DNA of 64,000 nucleotides from Terriglobales bacterium (GTDB lineage Bacteria > Acidobacteriota > Terriglobia > Terriglobales > Acidobacteriaceae): contig DASTZZ010000069.1 of the NCBI GenBank assembly GCA_035764005.1, forward strand, positions 1-64,000, given 5' to 3'. The notes below the pieces were generated by a model. It searched no databases. It saw nothing but the letters and a program-made list of their open reading frames with translations, and was not told the DNA's origin. This document shows, piece after piece, positions 29,360 to 38,864 of the stretch. The position numbers and the translations under genes are program-made. Each line of letters starts with the position of its first letter. Positions within the stretch are counted from its first letter, which is position 1.

Positions 29360-31174
29360 CTACTTAATTTGCACCGTCAACAACTGCGAGCCGGACACGA
29401 CATAATCCATCGGCGTGGCTGTCTCATCTACCGCTGACTCGCCGCTCACGTACATGTCTTGGCCGTTGCGCATGCCCTGCATCACGTTCATTACTGAGAG
29501 CGGCAGGGTGGGCATCACTTTGTCTTCCACCATCGCTTCGGGATTGGCTTCGAGCAGCGAGACGTACAGGTTGTTGTTGGCGTGCTCTTTGTTGAGCAGG
29601 TCGATGGTTGAGCCGAGTTCGAGGTTCCGGCCCAGGCTGGAAGGAAGCTTACGGCTGTGATCGAGCGTCTCAGAGTCGCTGACCAGAATACGGAGCTGGC
29701 CGCGCGGTACCGAAGTGGGAATCTTCACCGGAATCTGCCGCACGATGGGATCGCCGCGATACGGACGCAGCACCGCTTCCACCGTGATTTCATCTCCGGG
29801 ACGCGCTTCGGTCACATCGGTACGGGCGGTCTCGAGACGCGCTGCGCGACGTTCCGGCGTTACGTCGAAGTCGACATTCACGCCGTTAATGCCGGGCGTG
29901 CTGTACGGATTCTCGAAGATGCGTCCGAAGTGCTCGCCCAGGTTCATCGCCGCCAGCACCGAGCTTTCGGCGCTGTCGTTGGACGTGAACATGTTGTGCA
30001 TATGCACCGACGGGTATCCGTTGACGGCGATGTCGCCGTTCATGCGATAGGTCACCTGATCGCCATATTGGTTTTGGCTCTGCAGTGCCTGATAGACGGT
30101 CGTCATCATGATCAGCGGCGTCAGCTTTGCGTTGTTGAGCACAGAGAACTTCATCTGCTTGGGCTTGCTGCCGCCGTGGATGGTTACCGTAACGGGAATC
30201 ATCTTCGGCTCTTCGCCGAAGCGCCCGAGGATGCCGCTGTGACGGTCCTGCACGAAGGTGCCAACTTCGTCGGTGGTATTGACGATCTTGTACGAGTTGT
30301 ACGGCGATGCGAGCGTCGCCACAACATTCGCCTTCGTCATCGGCATATCGACCATGCCGTACTGAGTGAGCGGATGTCCGCAGGCGAGCAGGCGCTGGGG
30401 ATCGATATACGTAACGGTGCAGGTGGCAGCGATGTCGAGATCGCCGCTGACTAAAACAGCGCTGACCGCAGAGCCAGGCTCGATCGGCTCCGGCTGATGC
30501 TCGTGGCTCGCCGAGCCCACTCCCATTACGGGAACGAGTCCGGCTTGCGCGAACTGTGAGGCGAACTGACGGATCGTTGACTCTGTGAATCCGCTGAAGA
30601 CGAACGGAGCGTCGATGGGCTGCATCATCGAGGCGAAGCTCTGAAGATCAGGGCTGCCATCGCCGGCGTTCGAGATCTTGCTCATCGTCTTCGCGGCGCG
30701 TGCAGTGCTGATTTGCTCAGGCTGGCTGCGGTCCATGGCGTCGATTTCGAGCATGTCCTCGATAGGGGTGATACCGCAGATCGGCTCTTTCGAGAATTGC
30801 CCAATTCGATACGAGATCGCGCCGACGAGTTTGCCGTCGATGTACACCGGGCTGCCGCTCATGCCGGCGACCACGCCCGTGTATTCCACTTTCTCGCCAT
30901 GCAGGCGCGCCAGGATCAGGTCGCTCTTCGGACCGTTGAGGTTCGGCAGCACGCCGAGGACTTCCACGTCCATCGGCTCGGGCTTCGTCCCCTCGAAGAC
31001 CGTGTACGCAACGCCGCGCATGCCGCGATGCACGTCGCTCACCGGCATCGTCTCCGGCGTGACGCGCGTCGCTTTAGCAATGGGTTGAGGAGCGGGAATC
31101 GCTTGCGCGCCCGCCAAACTGCATAACAAAATTAAAGGGGAAATCCGAGCGAGGTAGGAAAGAATGCTCTTCAT
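29360..31174 (-). CDS. SpoIVB/S55-type serine peptidase domain protein
   Basis: A 604-residue exported protein with signal peptide (ISPLILLCSLAGAQA). Residues of about 45-330 resemble the SpoIVB peptidase (S55) family; GVVAGMSGSPVYIDGKLVGA around S106/S108 holds the predicted nucleophile serine. The remaining part contains beta-rich repeats and ends in STPGINGVNVDFDVTPERRA followed by a bacterial-surface-like domain. In spore formers S55 proteases cut a signalling substrate; here no spore genes are present, so another envelope-processing role is likely. I use the ATG at 31174 at the signal peptide. It is divergent, over 163 bp, from the VWFA gene. Confidence 0.82.
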   Translation of the reverse strand: MKSILSYLARISPLILLCSLAGAQAIPAPQPIAKATRVTPETMPVSDVHRGMRGVAYTVFEGTKPEPMDVEVLGVLPNLNGPKSDLILARLHGEKVEYTGVVAGMSGSPVYIDGKLVGAISYRIGQFSKEPICGITPIEDMLEIDAMDRSQPEQISTARAAKTMSKISNAGDGSPDLQSFASMMQPIDAPFVFSGFTESTIRQFASQFAQAGLVPVMGVGSASHEHQPEPIEPGSAVSAVLVSGDLDIAATCTVTYIDPQRLLACGHPLTQYGMVDMPMTKANVVATLASPYNSYKIVNTTDEVGTFVQDRHSGILGRFGEEPKMIPVTVTIHGGSKPKQMKFSVLNNAKLTPLIMMTTVYQALQSQNQYGDQVTYRMNGDIAVNGYPSVHMHNMFTSNDSAESSVLAAMNLGEHFGRIFENPYSTPGINGVNVDFDVTPERRAARLETARTDVTEARPGDEITVEAVLRPYRGDPIVRQIPVKIPTSVPRGQLRILVSDSETLDHSRKLPSSLGRNLELGSTIDLLNKEHANNNLYVSLLEANPEAMVEDKVMPTLPLSVMNVMQGMRNGQDMYVSGESAVDETATPMDYVVSGSQLLTVQIK

Positions 31175-31337
31175 ACTGATGTACAAACACTCGGAGCGCA
31201 CCAGAGATGCGGGGATGAAACGTCCCGCAAACGCAGGAAACACGCAATCCACGATGGTTTCCGAGTAGTTCGCCATCTATACTAATACAGAGACTCTCGA
31301 AAGCAATACGCAAAGAGTCAGTAGGAAGGCATCAAAA

Positions 31338-32534
31338 ATGTCCCTTAGTGGTACTAGGGTGCAACCATCAGGCGCTCTTAAGGTGCTCCTGATGGCGATG
31401 TGCACCGTTGCATTTGCAATCTCTCCCAGCAACGCCCAGAATTGGCAGAACCAATCGCAGAACCAGCAAGGCGCTCAGCAGCAAACACAGACGCCCGAAG
31501 CCGGTGGACCCACAGGCGATATTGGGCCGATTGCCGTCCCAAAGAAGAAGCCCGAGGATGAAAAGCCGCCGGAACGCGTCCCAAAGGTAAAGAATCCGGA
31601 AGAAATCGGCACATTTTCGCTGAAAGTCGATGTGCCGCTCGTGAACTTGCCGGTGGACGTCGTCACTTCCAACGGCCAGTTCATTCCCGGACTCAGGGCC
31701 GAGAACTTCAAGGTCCTGGAAGACGGAGTTCCGCAGAAGATCGACACCTTCGCCCAGCAGGGCGACAAGCCCATCACGGCGGTGCTGCTGATCGAGTTCG
31801 CGGCCAACAACTACTACTTCATGATGGACGCGCTCAACGCCGCGTACTCCTTCACCCAGCAGATGAAGAAGGAAGACTGGATCGCGGTGACCTCGTATGA
31901 CATGAAGCCACATATCCTGGTCGACTTCACGCAGGACAAAAACCAGGTCATGGGTGCACTGGGTCAGCTACGCATCCCCGGCTTCAGCGAGACGAATCTC
32001 TTCGACGCGTTGTACGACACGATCGATCGTCTCGAAGGCGTCGAGGGGCAGAAGTATATCCTCCTCATTTGCGACGGCATCGATACCTTCAGCAAGCTGA
32101 ACTATGACAAAGTGCTGAAGAAGATTCAGGGCTCGAAGAACATCACCATCTTCTGCGTAGGCACAGGGCAGGCGTTTCGGCTTTGGGCTGAGTCGCATGG
32201 CTACATGGGCCCAATCGCGAACCTCGATTTCCTGCAGGCCGACAACCAGCTCAACACCTTCGCCCGCATGACTGGCGGACGAGCCTACTTCCCGCGCTTC
32301 ACTGCGGAGTTTCCTGAGGACTTTGCAGACATCGCCGCCGATATTCGCAATCAGTACATGCTTTCGTATCGTCCGTCGAATGCGAAGCAGGACGGCACCT
32401 GGCGCAAGGTCAAGGTGGAACTGGTCGATCCGCAAACGGGACAGCCACTGATCGTGCAGGACCAGCATAGGAAGAAGATCAAGTATCAGATCATCGCGCG
32501 CGACGGATACAAGGCGAAGAACGAGGTGGAATGA
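31338..32534 (+). CDS. VWFA-related acidobacterial-type secreted protein
   Basis: A 398-residue exported protein: signal peptide (VLLMAMCTVAFAISPSNAQ), Gln/Pro/Lys-rich linker (about 35-85), then a von Willebrand A-like domain beginning with FSLKVDVPLVNLPVDVV and LRAENFKVLEDGVPQKI, the pattern of the VWFA-related domain widely duplicated in acidobacteria. The metal-ion-dependent adhesion motif is degenerate (LLIEFAANNYYF in place of DxSxS), so metal-dependent binding is doubtful. The role is presumably protein interaction at the envelope. It shares a divergent promoter region with the S55 protein gene. Confidence 0.85.
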   Translation: MSLSGTRVQPSGALKVLLMAMCTVAFAISPSNAQNWQNQSQNQQGAQQQTQTPEAGGPTGDIGPIAVPKKKPEDEKPPERVPKVKNPEEIGTFSLKVDVPLVNLPVDVVTSNGQFIPGLRAENFKVLEDGVPQKIDTFAQQGDKPITAVLLIEFAANNYYFMMDALNAAYSFTQQMKKEDWIAVTSYDMKPHILVDFTQDKNQVMGALGQLRIPGFSETNLFDALYDTIDRLEGVEGQKYILLICDGIDTFSKLNYDKVLKKIQGSKNITIFCVGTGQAFRLWAESHGYMGPIANLDFLQADNQLNTFARMTGGRAYFPRFTAEFPEDFADIAADIRNQYMLSYRPSNAKQDGTWRKVKVELVDPQTGQPLIVQDQHRKKIKYQIIARDGYKAKNEVE

Positions 32535-32547
32535 TTTTCTTTCTGGT

Positions 32548-32699
32548 TGTCATTCCGAACCGCGGTTTTTGCGGTGAGGAATCCCTACCGGTTACAACCA
32601 AGCTTTCGTGAAAAGAGTAAGTTTCAGCACGCCTTTTCGGGAGAGCATGAAAGTGGATAGGGATTCCTCACCGCCAAACAGCGGCGGTTCGGAATGACA
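32548..32699. repeat. TGTCATTCCGAA element, copy D
   Basis: A 152-bp imperfect palindrome, closely related to copy C in both arms (CCGAACCGCGGTTTTTGCGG; CACCGCCAAACAGCGGCGGT). It lies between the VWFA gene and the spermidine-synthase-like gene. Confidence 0.87.
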
Positions 32700-32727
32700 T
32701 ACCTTGAACATCTGATATGTTCACAGG

Positions 32728-35163
32728 ATGCCCGAATCGACCCTGGTCCTCCAGCCAGAGAGCAGCACGCAAGTCGCGCAGCCGGCCAATCTTCGCCTCC
32801 CGCTAATTATTGCGATCGTCAGTTGCGGCAGCCTTCTGCTGGAGCTCGCGCTCACGCGGCTATTCTCGGTCGTGCTCTTCTACCACTTCGCCTTTCTGGC
32901 GATTTCGGTCGCGCTGTTGGGACTAGGCGCCGGGGGCGTGTTCGCGCATATTTTCCGCACCAGGCTTTCGCGATGGACGGTTCCCGAACTTGGCGGCAAG
33001 CTGCTGGTGCTCAGTTCCATTCTGGTATTCGGAGTTCTTGAGGTCGTCCTTCACTCGGCAGTCTCGCTCAATCTTGAGCTGCGCAATTTCGAAAAACTTA
33101 CCATCATCTATTTGGCCGCGGCTGTTCCTTTTTTCATTACGGGTCTGATTTTTTCGATCGTCTTCGCGCGTGAAACTCAGCAGGTCGCGAAGCTTTACGG
33201 ATTCGACCTGATTGGCGGCGCTAGCGCATGCATTCTGCTGGTGCCTCTTCTGAACATTGTCGGTGGACCCAATGCAGTGCTCTGCTCCGCGGCGCTGATG
33301 GCCATTGGCGCTGCTCTTTGGAGCAAGACTCGGGCCGTACGTTCGCTCGCGCTCGCGATCGTCATTGCATACCTCGCATTGATCGCCGCCAACCACAATG
33401 GTCGTTTGATCGACATCATCTATGCCAAAGGTGCCCGAAGGACAGGTGTAGAGTTCGCGCGGTGGAATGCTCTATCACGTGTGGAGGTGGATCAGGTCGG
33501 TCAGTCGAAGTATGTCGTCATCGACGCGGACGCGTCCACGGCAATCATGAACGTCGCCCCGGCCTTGTGGGCTGTTGATATTCCGGTGCGTCCTGATTCG
33601 GGAAGCTCGTCAGCTTCGTTCAACTGGCGCAACGACCTTATGAACGCCGCGCCGTCGCTGGCGAACGTGCTCCGCCCGCGCGGGGACTTCGCGATCATTG
33701 GTCCGGGAGGCGGCGTCGATGTGCTGCGCGCGGTCGCCAATGGCAGCCGCAACGTCACCGGCATTGAGATCAATCCCCTCATTGCGAACACGATTATGCG
33801 CGACGAATATGCCGGCTATGCGTATCACCTCTACGATCGGCCTGAGGTACACATCCACGTTGCCGATGGACGCTCATATCTGCGTAGCAGCCGTGATCTC
33901 TACGATGTTGTGCAGATGACCCTCGTCGATACCTGGGCATCCACCGCGGCCGGAGCCTATGCGCTGAGCGAAAACAACCTCTACACAGTCGAGGCCTTTC
34001 GTGAGTACTTCGATCATCTTCGTCCCGATGGCATGATCGCCATCACGCGCTGGGAGTTCCTCCAACCGCGTGAAGCTTTGCGCGTGGTGTCACAAGCAAT
34101 TGAGGCGCTTCACGAGCTAGGAGTCTCAAATCCGGAAGCCAATTTCATCGTCGCATCGGATGGTCCCCTTGATCAGGACGGACGTCCAGTGATTGTGCTC
34201 GCGAAAAAGTCTGCGTTCACTGCAGATGAGATCGCAGCGGTGCGATCACATCTGGCTGTCCATCCCAAACTTGTCAGTCTCTACATTCCTGGCGGCGACA
34301 ATGCGCAGAACGCGTTCACGCGCTTGATTCAGTCCAATGATCCGCGAGCCTTCGCCGCAACCTATCAGTACAACGTCGCTCCGGTTTTTGATTCTTCGCC
34401 GTTCTTCTTCTTCACGTTGAAGACCGGCCACGCATTGGCCGATCTGCGGAGAACGCGCGGCGGTATGGATTGGCGCGTGAACCTGGGCATTGTGATTCTC
34501 GGCATGGTGCTGGCGATATCGATTGTTGCTGTGATTGTATTTCTGGTCGTTCCTCTTGCGCTCGAGCCGCGGACAACGTATCCGCGCATTTTGCCTCTGT
34601 GCTACTTCATCGCCGTAGGACTCGGGTACATTCTGGTGGAGATCACGCTCATTCAGCGCTTCGTGCTCTTCCTCGGCCACCCGACCTATGCATTGACCGT
34701 TGTTATCTTTCTCCTCCTGTTGGCGAGCGGTGCCGGAAGTCTCACCGCACGACGCTGGATGCCGCGAGTACAAACGCTTCGTCCGGTTCTGTTGGCGATC
34801 GTTGCCGGCGTAATTGCGTACCTGCTTCTGCTGCCGTTGATCCTTAAGTCGCTCGTGGGAGTTCCGTTTCCACTCAAGCTTCTCATCAGCGGAGCACTGA
34901 TCATTCCGCTCGGCTTCGTAATGGGAATGCCGTTCCCGACCGGCCTTTGTCTGCTGGATGAGAATTCACGCAGTGGCAATGGAATGTGCGAGTGGGCGTG
35001 GGCAATCAATGCGTCAGCTAGCGTGCTGGGGTCAGTAGTTGCGATGGTTGTCGCGATCCATTTCGGACTCAACGTGACGCTGACTTGTGGCGCGCTGGCG
35101 TACGTGCTGGCTATGATGTTTGCACCCGCCCTTCGACTCTCGATCCCAATTGAATTAGATTGA
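32728..35163 (+). CDS. Large membrane protein with spermidine-synthase-like domain
   Basis: An 811-residue protein with an N-terminal block of about six membrane helices (25-225), a soluble Rossmann methyltransferase/aminopropyltransferase-like core (about 240-560) and a C-terminal block of about seven helices (585-805). The core has the nucleotide-binding glycines in IIGPGGGVDVLRAV (about 318-332) and GIEINP, as in SpeE. The catalytic loop reads MTLVDTWAST around D401 rather than the SpeE D-x-x-D-P pattern, so true spermidine synthesis is doubtful. Such fusions are known but uncharacterised. The 3' end overlaps the convergent vapC gene by nine bases. Confidence 0.8.
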   Translation: MPESTLVLQPESSTQVAQPANLRLPLIIAIVSCGSLLLELALTRLFSVVLFYHFAFLAISVALLGLGAGGVFAHIFRTRLSRWTVPELGGKLLVLSSILVFGVLEVVLHSAVSLNLELRNFEKLTIIYLAAAVPFFITGLIFSIVFARETQQVAKLYGFDLIGGASACILLVPLLNIVGGPNAVLCSAALMAIGAALWSKTRAVRSLALAIVIAYLALIAANHNGRLIDIIYAKGARRTGVEFARWNALSRVEVDQVGQSKYVVIDADASTAIMNVAPALWAVDIPVRPDSGSSSASFNWRNDLMNAAPSLANVLRPRGDFAIIGPGGGVDVLRAVANGSRNVTGIEINPLIANTIMRDEYAGYAYHLYDRPEVHIHVADGRSYLRSSRDLYDVVQMTLVDTWASTAAGAYALSENNLYTVEAFREYFDHLRPDGMIAITRWEFLQPREALRVVSQAIEALHELGVSNPEANFIVASDGPLDQDGRPVIVLAKKSAFTADEIAAVRSHLAVHPKLVSLYIPGGDNAQNAFTRLIQSNDPRAFAATYQYNVAPVFDSSPFFFFTLKTGHALADLRRTRGGMDWRVNLGIVILGMVLAISIVAVIVFLVVPLALEPRTTYPRILPLCYFIAVGLGYILVEITLIQRFVLFLGHPTYALTVVIFLLLLASGAGSLTARRWMPRVQTLRPVLLAIVAGVIAYLLLLPLILKSLVGVPFPLKLLISGALIIPLGFVMGMPFPTGLCLLDENSRSGNGMCEWAWAINASASVLGSVVAMVVAIHFGLNVTLTCGALAYVLAMMFAPALRLSIPIELD

Positions 35164-35601
35164 GAGCAGTTTCAAATTTCTCACTCTGCCGCGAAAAGCC
35201 TGGTCGAATGTCACCAGAGTCAGATCTCCAGAGGCCGCAAACGCAGCAAGATAGTCATCCGTCCAAGTTTTAGAAGTGGGATGCGGTCGCGAAGAGTGGC
35301 GTCGGAACTCAATCTCAAGTTCCGCAGGTTCAGGTGCAAATTCTATATGGTCGTCTTCGAGAAACTCATCGTAGGCTTTCCATGCTTCAGCTTGCGTGAG
35401 AACTTCGGGACCCATAACGCTCTCGGAGGTCAGAAGCCGGAGTAAACCCATCTGCGTCACACGGCAGAAGCACACGCGAGCTTCCGGAAGGAGTGAGTCG
35501 AACCATCGACTAGCAATGGAGTGATGGATGTGGGCAGCAGCAGAGGCAGCGAGCCAAACGTTGATATCAGGGAAAAGGCACAAGCTCTGCGATCTTGGCA
35601 T
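35155..35601 (-). CDS. vapC: VapC-like PIN-domain toxin
   Basis: A 148-residue PIN-domain ribonuclease toxin of the Mtu-type VapC group. Acidic residues of the active site are D12 (FPDINVWLA), D115/D116 (TWTDDYLAAFA) and D133 (VTFDQAF); RVTQMGLLRLLT occupies the usual central position. It is predicted to cleave RNA when freed from its antitoxin. Its start overlaps the antitoxin gene by 35 bases, and no later start is available before the first active-site Asp. Its end overlaps the opposite-strand membrane protein gene by nine bases. Confidence 0.88.
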   Translation of the reverse strand: MPRSQSLCLFPDINVWLAASAAAHIHHSIASRWFDSLLPEARVCFCRVTQMGLLRLLTSESVMGPEVLTQAEAWKAYDEFLEDDHIEFAPEPAELEIEFRRHSSRPHPTSKTWTDDYLAAFAASGDLTLVTFDQAFRGRVRNLKLLSI

Positions 35602-35797
35602 TGTCGATATTTAACCAGCCTGGCGTTTTCGATTTCACAATGGGAAGCTTGACCCGTTTGCCAGTCTTCTTCTTTCTGAGACCCAATTCATTCTCGACAC
35701 TGCGCAGAACGATCGCCTTTACTGATTTGCCCTCCTGCGCGGCCTTGCTTTTCAGAATCCGGTAAACGGGGTCCGGAATGTCCAGTGTCGTTCGCAT
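35567..35797 (-). CDS. vapB: VapB-like ribbon-helix-helix antitoxin
   Basis: A 76-residue antitoxin. MRTTLDIPDPVYRILKSKA with SVKAIVLRSVENEL is a clear ribbon-helix-helix DNA-binding domain; the basic middle (RKKKTGKRVKLPIVK) leads to a tail (GWLNIDNAKIAELVPF) that should wrap the toxin. It overlaps vapC by 35 bases and would repress the pair. Confidence 0.87.
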   Translation of the reverse strand: MRTTLDIPDPVYRILKSKAAQEGKSVKAIVLRSVENELGLRKKKTGKRVKLPIVKSKTPGWLNIDNAKIAELVPFP

Positions 35798-35937
35798 GCC
35801 TTGATTCTGCCATATTTATGGCTGAATCGCTACGCCCTTTCGGGTTGTGCTGCTAACCTCTGCTTTTTCCGCCAGATCCGATGCGGTTCTTAAATGTTCC
35901 CTAACCGCTTGCTCTCAAAGCTGGTCTAATCCCTCGA

Positions 35938-36546
35938 ATGGAGCTCACCGACCGGGCAGCCGTGGATGAGGTGCTCGCCGGCAAACACGAGTCGTTTCGT
36001 GTGCTGGTAGATCGTCACGGACGCAAGGTCTTTGGGCTGGCATATCGCATGACCGGCAATGAACATGACGCAGACGAAGTAGTGCAGGAGACTTTCCTGC
36101 GCTGTTACAAGCGGCTCGACAGCTTCGAGGCGCGCTCCAGCTTTTCCACCTGGCTGTATCGCATAGCCTCCAACTGTGCCCTCGACCTGCTCGCGAAGCG
36201 CAAGCAGGACAAAACGCACATCGTCGAGAGCGACGCGCGGGATGACGAACTGAATCCCGAAGAGCGCACCCTCGACTATGCCACGCCTCAGCCGGGGCCG
36301 GAGCGCATGCTGCTCAGCACTGAATTGCGCAAGCGTGTAAGCGATGCCATGCAGCGATTGACCGCTATCGAACGGACCGCATTCGTGCTGCGCCACTTTG
36401 AAGGGCGTTCGATTTCGGAAATCGGAAGTGTGCTCAAGGTCCGCGATGAGGCGGTGAAGAACACGATTTTTCGCGCGGTAAAGAAGATGCGCAGTGAACT
36501 CGAGCCATTTATGACCGCCGGCACAGTACAGAGAGGTACGCGATGA
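35938..36546 (+). CDS. ECF-family RNA polymerase sigma factor (module 1)
   Basis: A 202-residue sigma-70 ECF factor. Region 2 (LAYRMTGNEHDADEVVQETF and SSFSTWLYRIASNCALDLL) and region 4 (ERTAFVLRHFEGRSISEIG, then NTIFRAVKKMR) are intact, linked by a long acidic segment (about 95-120). Its stop overlaps the anti-sigma start by four bases (ATGA), marking a co-translated pair. It probably directs envelope-related genes, and the secreted HEAT proteins downstream are likely in the same operon. The start at 35938 gives the normal length. Confidence 0.93.
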   Translation: MELTDRAAVDEVLAGKHESFRVLVDRHGRKVFGLAYRMTGNEHDADEVVQETFLRCYKRLDSFEARSSFSTWLYRIASNCALDLLAKRKQDKTHIVESDARDDELNPEERTLDYATPQPGPERMLLSTELRKRVSDAMQRLTAIERTAFVLRHFEGRSISEIGSVLKVRDEAVKNTIFRAVKKMRSELEPFMTAGTVQRGTR

Positions 36547-37331
36547 GCCGCCATTTGACGGAACAGGAACTCGTCCTTCATTTCTACGAACCCGGCCGAA
36601 GCGACGAGCGGCATTTGGCCGAGTGTCCGACGTGCGCAGCCGAGTTTGCCCAGATTCGCGCGACACTTTCGGCGATTGATTATCCCATTCCGGAACGCGC
36701 AGCGGATTATGAAACACAACTATGGAGCACGTTGAAGCCGCGGCTGGATTTAACCGAGTCACCTAAAGCATCGGTCTGGCGTGCGCTGCTTCAGCCGCGG
36801 AAGTGGGCGATCGCTGGTGCGTTGGCGTTGTTGGTGATGGCTGCGTTCCTGGCAGGGCGGTATCTGTCACGTCACGAGCAGCCGAGCCCGTTGGTCAAAG
36901 TGGAGGCGCCGAAGACTGGCAGTGATCGCGTGCTCATGGTCGCTGTCGGCGACCACCTCGATCGCACAGAGATGATTCTCGTCGAACTCGCCAACACGCC
37001 AGCTGAAGGCAAGGTCGATATCTCCGCGGAGCGTGAACTGGCGCAGAACTTGGTGAGCGAAAACCGGCTTTATCGGCAAACTGCGCAGCGCGATAAAGAT
37101 ACAGAAATCGCCAACGTCCTCGATCAAGTTGAGCGGGTGCTGATCGACATCTCGCATCATCCCGATTCGGTCTCCGGGAAGGAACTGCAGGAGCTCCAGC
37201 AGCGCATCGAGTCGCAGGGCGTGCTGTTCAAGGTCAGAGTGATCGACTCGAAGGTGAAGGCACGAAGCCGAGGTGAAAGAGCAGCACCGGCGAAGAATAC
37301 TAACGGCCCGCAATTGCCGATTGTGATTTAA
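36543..37331 (+). CDS. Membrane anti-sigma factor with zinc-binding motif (module 1)
   Basis: A 262-residue protein with an N-terminal anti-sigma domain holding H24-x3-C28-x2-C31 (ERHLAECPTCAAEF), one transmembrane segment (about 88-106, WAIAGALALLVMAAFLAGRY) and a periplasmic part that is largely helical (about 110-240). It should hold the ECF factor at the membrane until a periplasmic signal arrives. It overlaps the sigma gene by four bases. The downstream HEAT-repeat genes may supply or sense that signal. Confidence 0.88.
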   Translation: MSRHLTEQELVLHFYEPGRSDERHLAECPTCAAEFAQIRATLSAIDYPIPERAADYETQLWSTLKPRLDLTESPKASVWRALLQPRKWAIAGALALLVMAAFLAGRYLSRHEQPSPLVKVEAPKTGSDRVLMVAVGDHLDRTEMILVELANTPAEGKVDISAERELAQNLVSENRLYRQTAQRDKDTEIANVLDQVERVLIDISHHPDSVSGKELQELQQRIESQGVLFKVRVIDSKVKARSRGERAAPAKNTNGPQLPIVI

Positions 37332-37372
37332 GCAGTCCATGAAACTTGCAAGCATAGAAGGCAACTAACGAG

Positions 37373-38857
37373 ATGAACAAATTCATATCTTTCATATTCA
37401 TTCTTATCCTTGCGCTCGCCGCCGCGGTGGGCGCACAAACCGATGATCTTCCTCAAGGCGCGATCTCGAGCTTTCAGCCGCAGAGAACTGGCGACCGCGT
37501 GGAAGATGCCTACAGCGCCGGCAAGAAAGCCATCTACGACAGCAACTGGCAGCAGGCGCTGGATTCCTATTCTCAGGTGGTAAAAGCTGGACGCGCCCAC
37601 GTGGATGAGGCGCTCTATTGGCAGGCATACGCGCAGAACAAACTCGGGCGACGCGGAGACGCTCTTAACAGCATTGCGCAACTGAAGCGCAGCTATCCTC
37701 AAAGTTCTTGGATCAAGGATGCCGATGCATTGCAGCTTGAGTGGCGGGCGCGTCCCAACCCTGACCAGGAGAGCGATTGCGATCTCAAAATTCTCGCAGT
37801 TAACAGTCTGCTGAACACAGATCCGGATCGCGCTCTTCCCATTCTGGAAAAGCTGCTGGGCAACAATGGCAACGCAGGACAGTGCGGTGGACAAGTGCTG
37901 GAGAAGGCGCTGTTTGTACTCTCGCAGAGCGATGATCCACGTGCGCGCGATCTGATGCTGAAGATTGCGACCGGCAAGCTGCATCCCGAGCTTCAACAGA
38001 AGGCGATTCACTATCTCGGGATCAGCGGTAACCACGAAACGCTGATGAAGATCTACACAGAGAGCACTTCTGTCGACGCTAAGAAGAGCGCGCTGCACTC
38101 TCTTGGCATCTCTGGGGGATGCAAGGAATTACTCACGCTTTCAGGACCGGAAAAAGACGCGTCGCTCGTGCGTGAAGCAATTCATTCGATGGGCATCGCC
38201 GGATGCAGAGATCAATTACGGGATCTCTACAGTAAGGCCACATCACCCGACATGAAACGCGACCTGTTGCATTCAACGATCGTTTCTGGTGATACCGAGC
38301 TGCAAGAGAAAGTCGCACACAGTGATCCTGATCCGAAGCTGCGGGCCGAGGCGGTGAAAGACCTAGGAATCTCCGGTGGATGCAAGCAGCTTACGGACTT
38401 CGCAGGAGAGAAAGATCCCGATGTTATGCACTCGGCGATTCACGCGATGGGCGTCGGTGGATGCCGCGATCAGCTTCGCGATCTGTACAGCAAGACCACG
38501 AATCGTGATCTGAAGGGCGACATCTTGCACGCAACGATTGTCTCGGGCGATACCGAGCTGCAGGAGAAAGTTGCGCTCAGCGATCCCGATCCGGAACTGA
38601 GGGCACAAGCCATCAAAGATTTGGGCATCTCTGGCGGCAGCAGCGAGACGCTCATGAAGATCTACCAGAGCAACCAGAGCGCCGACGTTCGTGATGCAGC
38701 GATCAACGCGCTCTTCATTAAGGGCGACGCGCATTCTCTGGTTGAACTGGCTCGAAAAGAAACAAATCCGGAGCTGCGCAAAGAGATCGTGGGCAAGCTC
38801 TCCGTGATGGGAAATCGGGAAGCAAACGATTATCTGATGGAGATTCTGAACAAGTAG
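37373..38857 (+). CDS. Secreted TPR/HEAT-repeat protein with internal duplication
   Basis: A 494-residue exported protein: signal peptide (FIFILILALAAAVGAQ), TPR-like helices (about 45-125, DAYSAGKKAIYDSNWQQALD), then HEAT-like repeats to the end. Two successive units of 87 and 86 residues (starting at G245 and G332; GISGGCKELL and GISGGCKQLT) are near copies, both containing GCRDQLRDLYSK and TIVSGDTELQEKV. Each unit has conserved cysteines in SGGCK and GGCRDQ. Predicted role: a periplasmic protein-binding solenoid. It begins 41 bases after the anti-sigma gene, so it is very probably co-transcribed. Confidence 0.85.
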   Translation: MNKFISFIFILILALAAAVGAQTDDLPQGAISSFQPQRTGDRVEDAYSAGKKAIYDSNWQQALDSYSQVVKAGRAHVDEALYWQAYAQNKLGRRGDALNSIAQLKRSYPQSSWIKDADALQLEWRARPNPDQESDCDLKILAVNSLLNTDPDRALPILEKLLGNNGNAGQCGGQVLEKALFVLSQSDDPRARDLMLKIATGKLHPELQQKAIHYLGISGNHETLMKIYTESTSVDAKKSALHSLGISGGCKELLTLSGPEKDASLVREAIHSMGIAGCRDQLRDLYSKATSPDMKRDLLHSTIVSGDTELQEKVAHSDPDPKLRAEAVKDLGISGGCKQLTDFAGEKDPDVMHSAIHAMGVGGCRDQLRDLYSKTTNRDLKGDILHATIVSGDTELQEKVALSDPDPELRAQAIKDLGISGGSSETLMKIYQSNQSADVRDAAINALFIKGDAHSLVELARKETNPELRKEIVGKLSVMGNREANDYLMEILNK

Positions 38858-38864
38858 GGAAGGA

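Noticed and set aside
29057-29367. Short proteins in the ada-S55 spacer
   Set aside because: These frames are translations of the two arms of a palindromic element.
29657-30454. 265-codon plus-strand open frame opposite the S55 protein gene
   Set aside because: The sequence is a shadow of the real gene, rich in R, H and V with no domain pattern.
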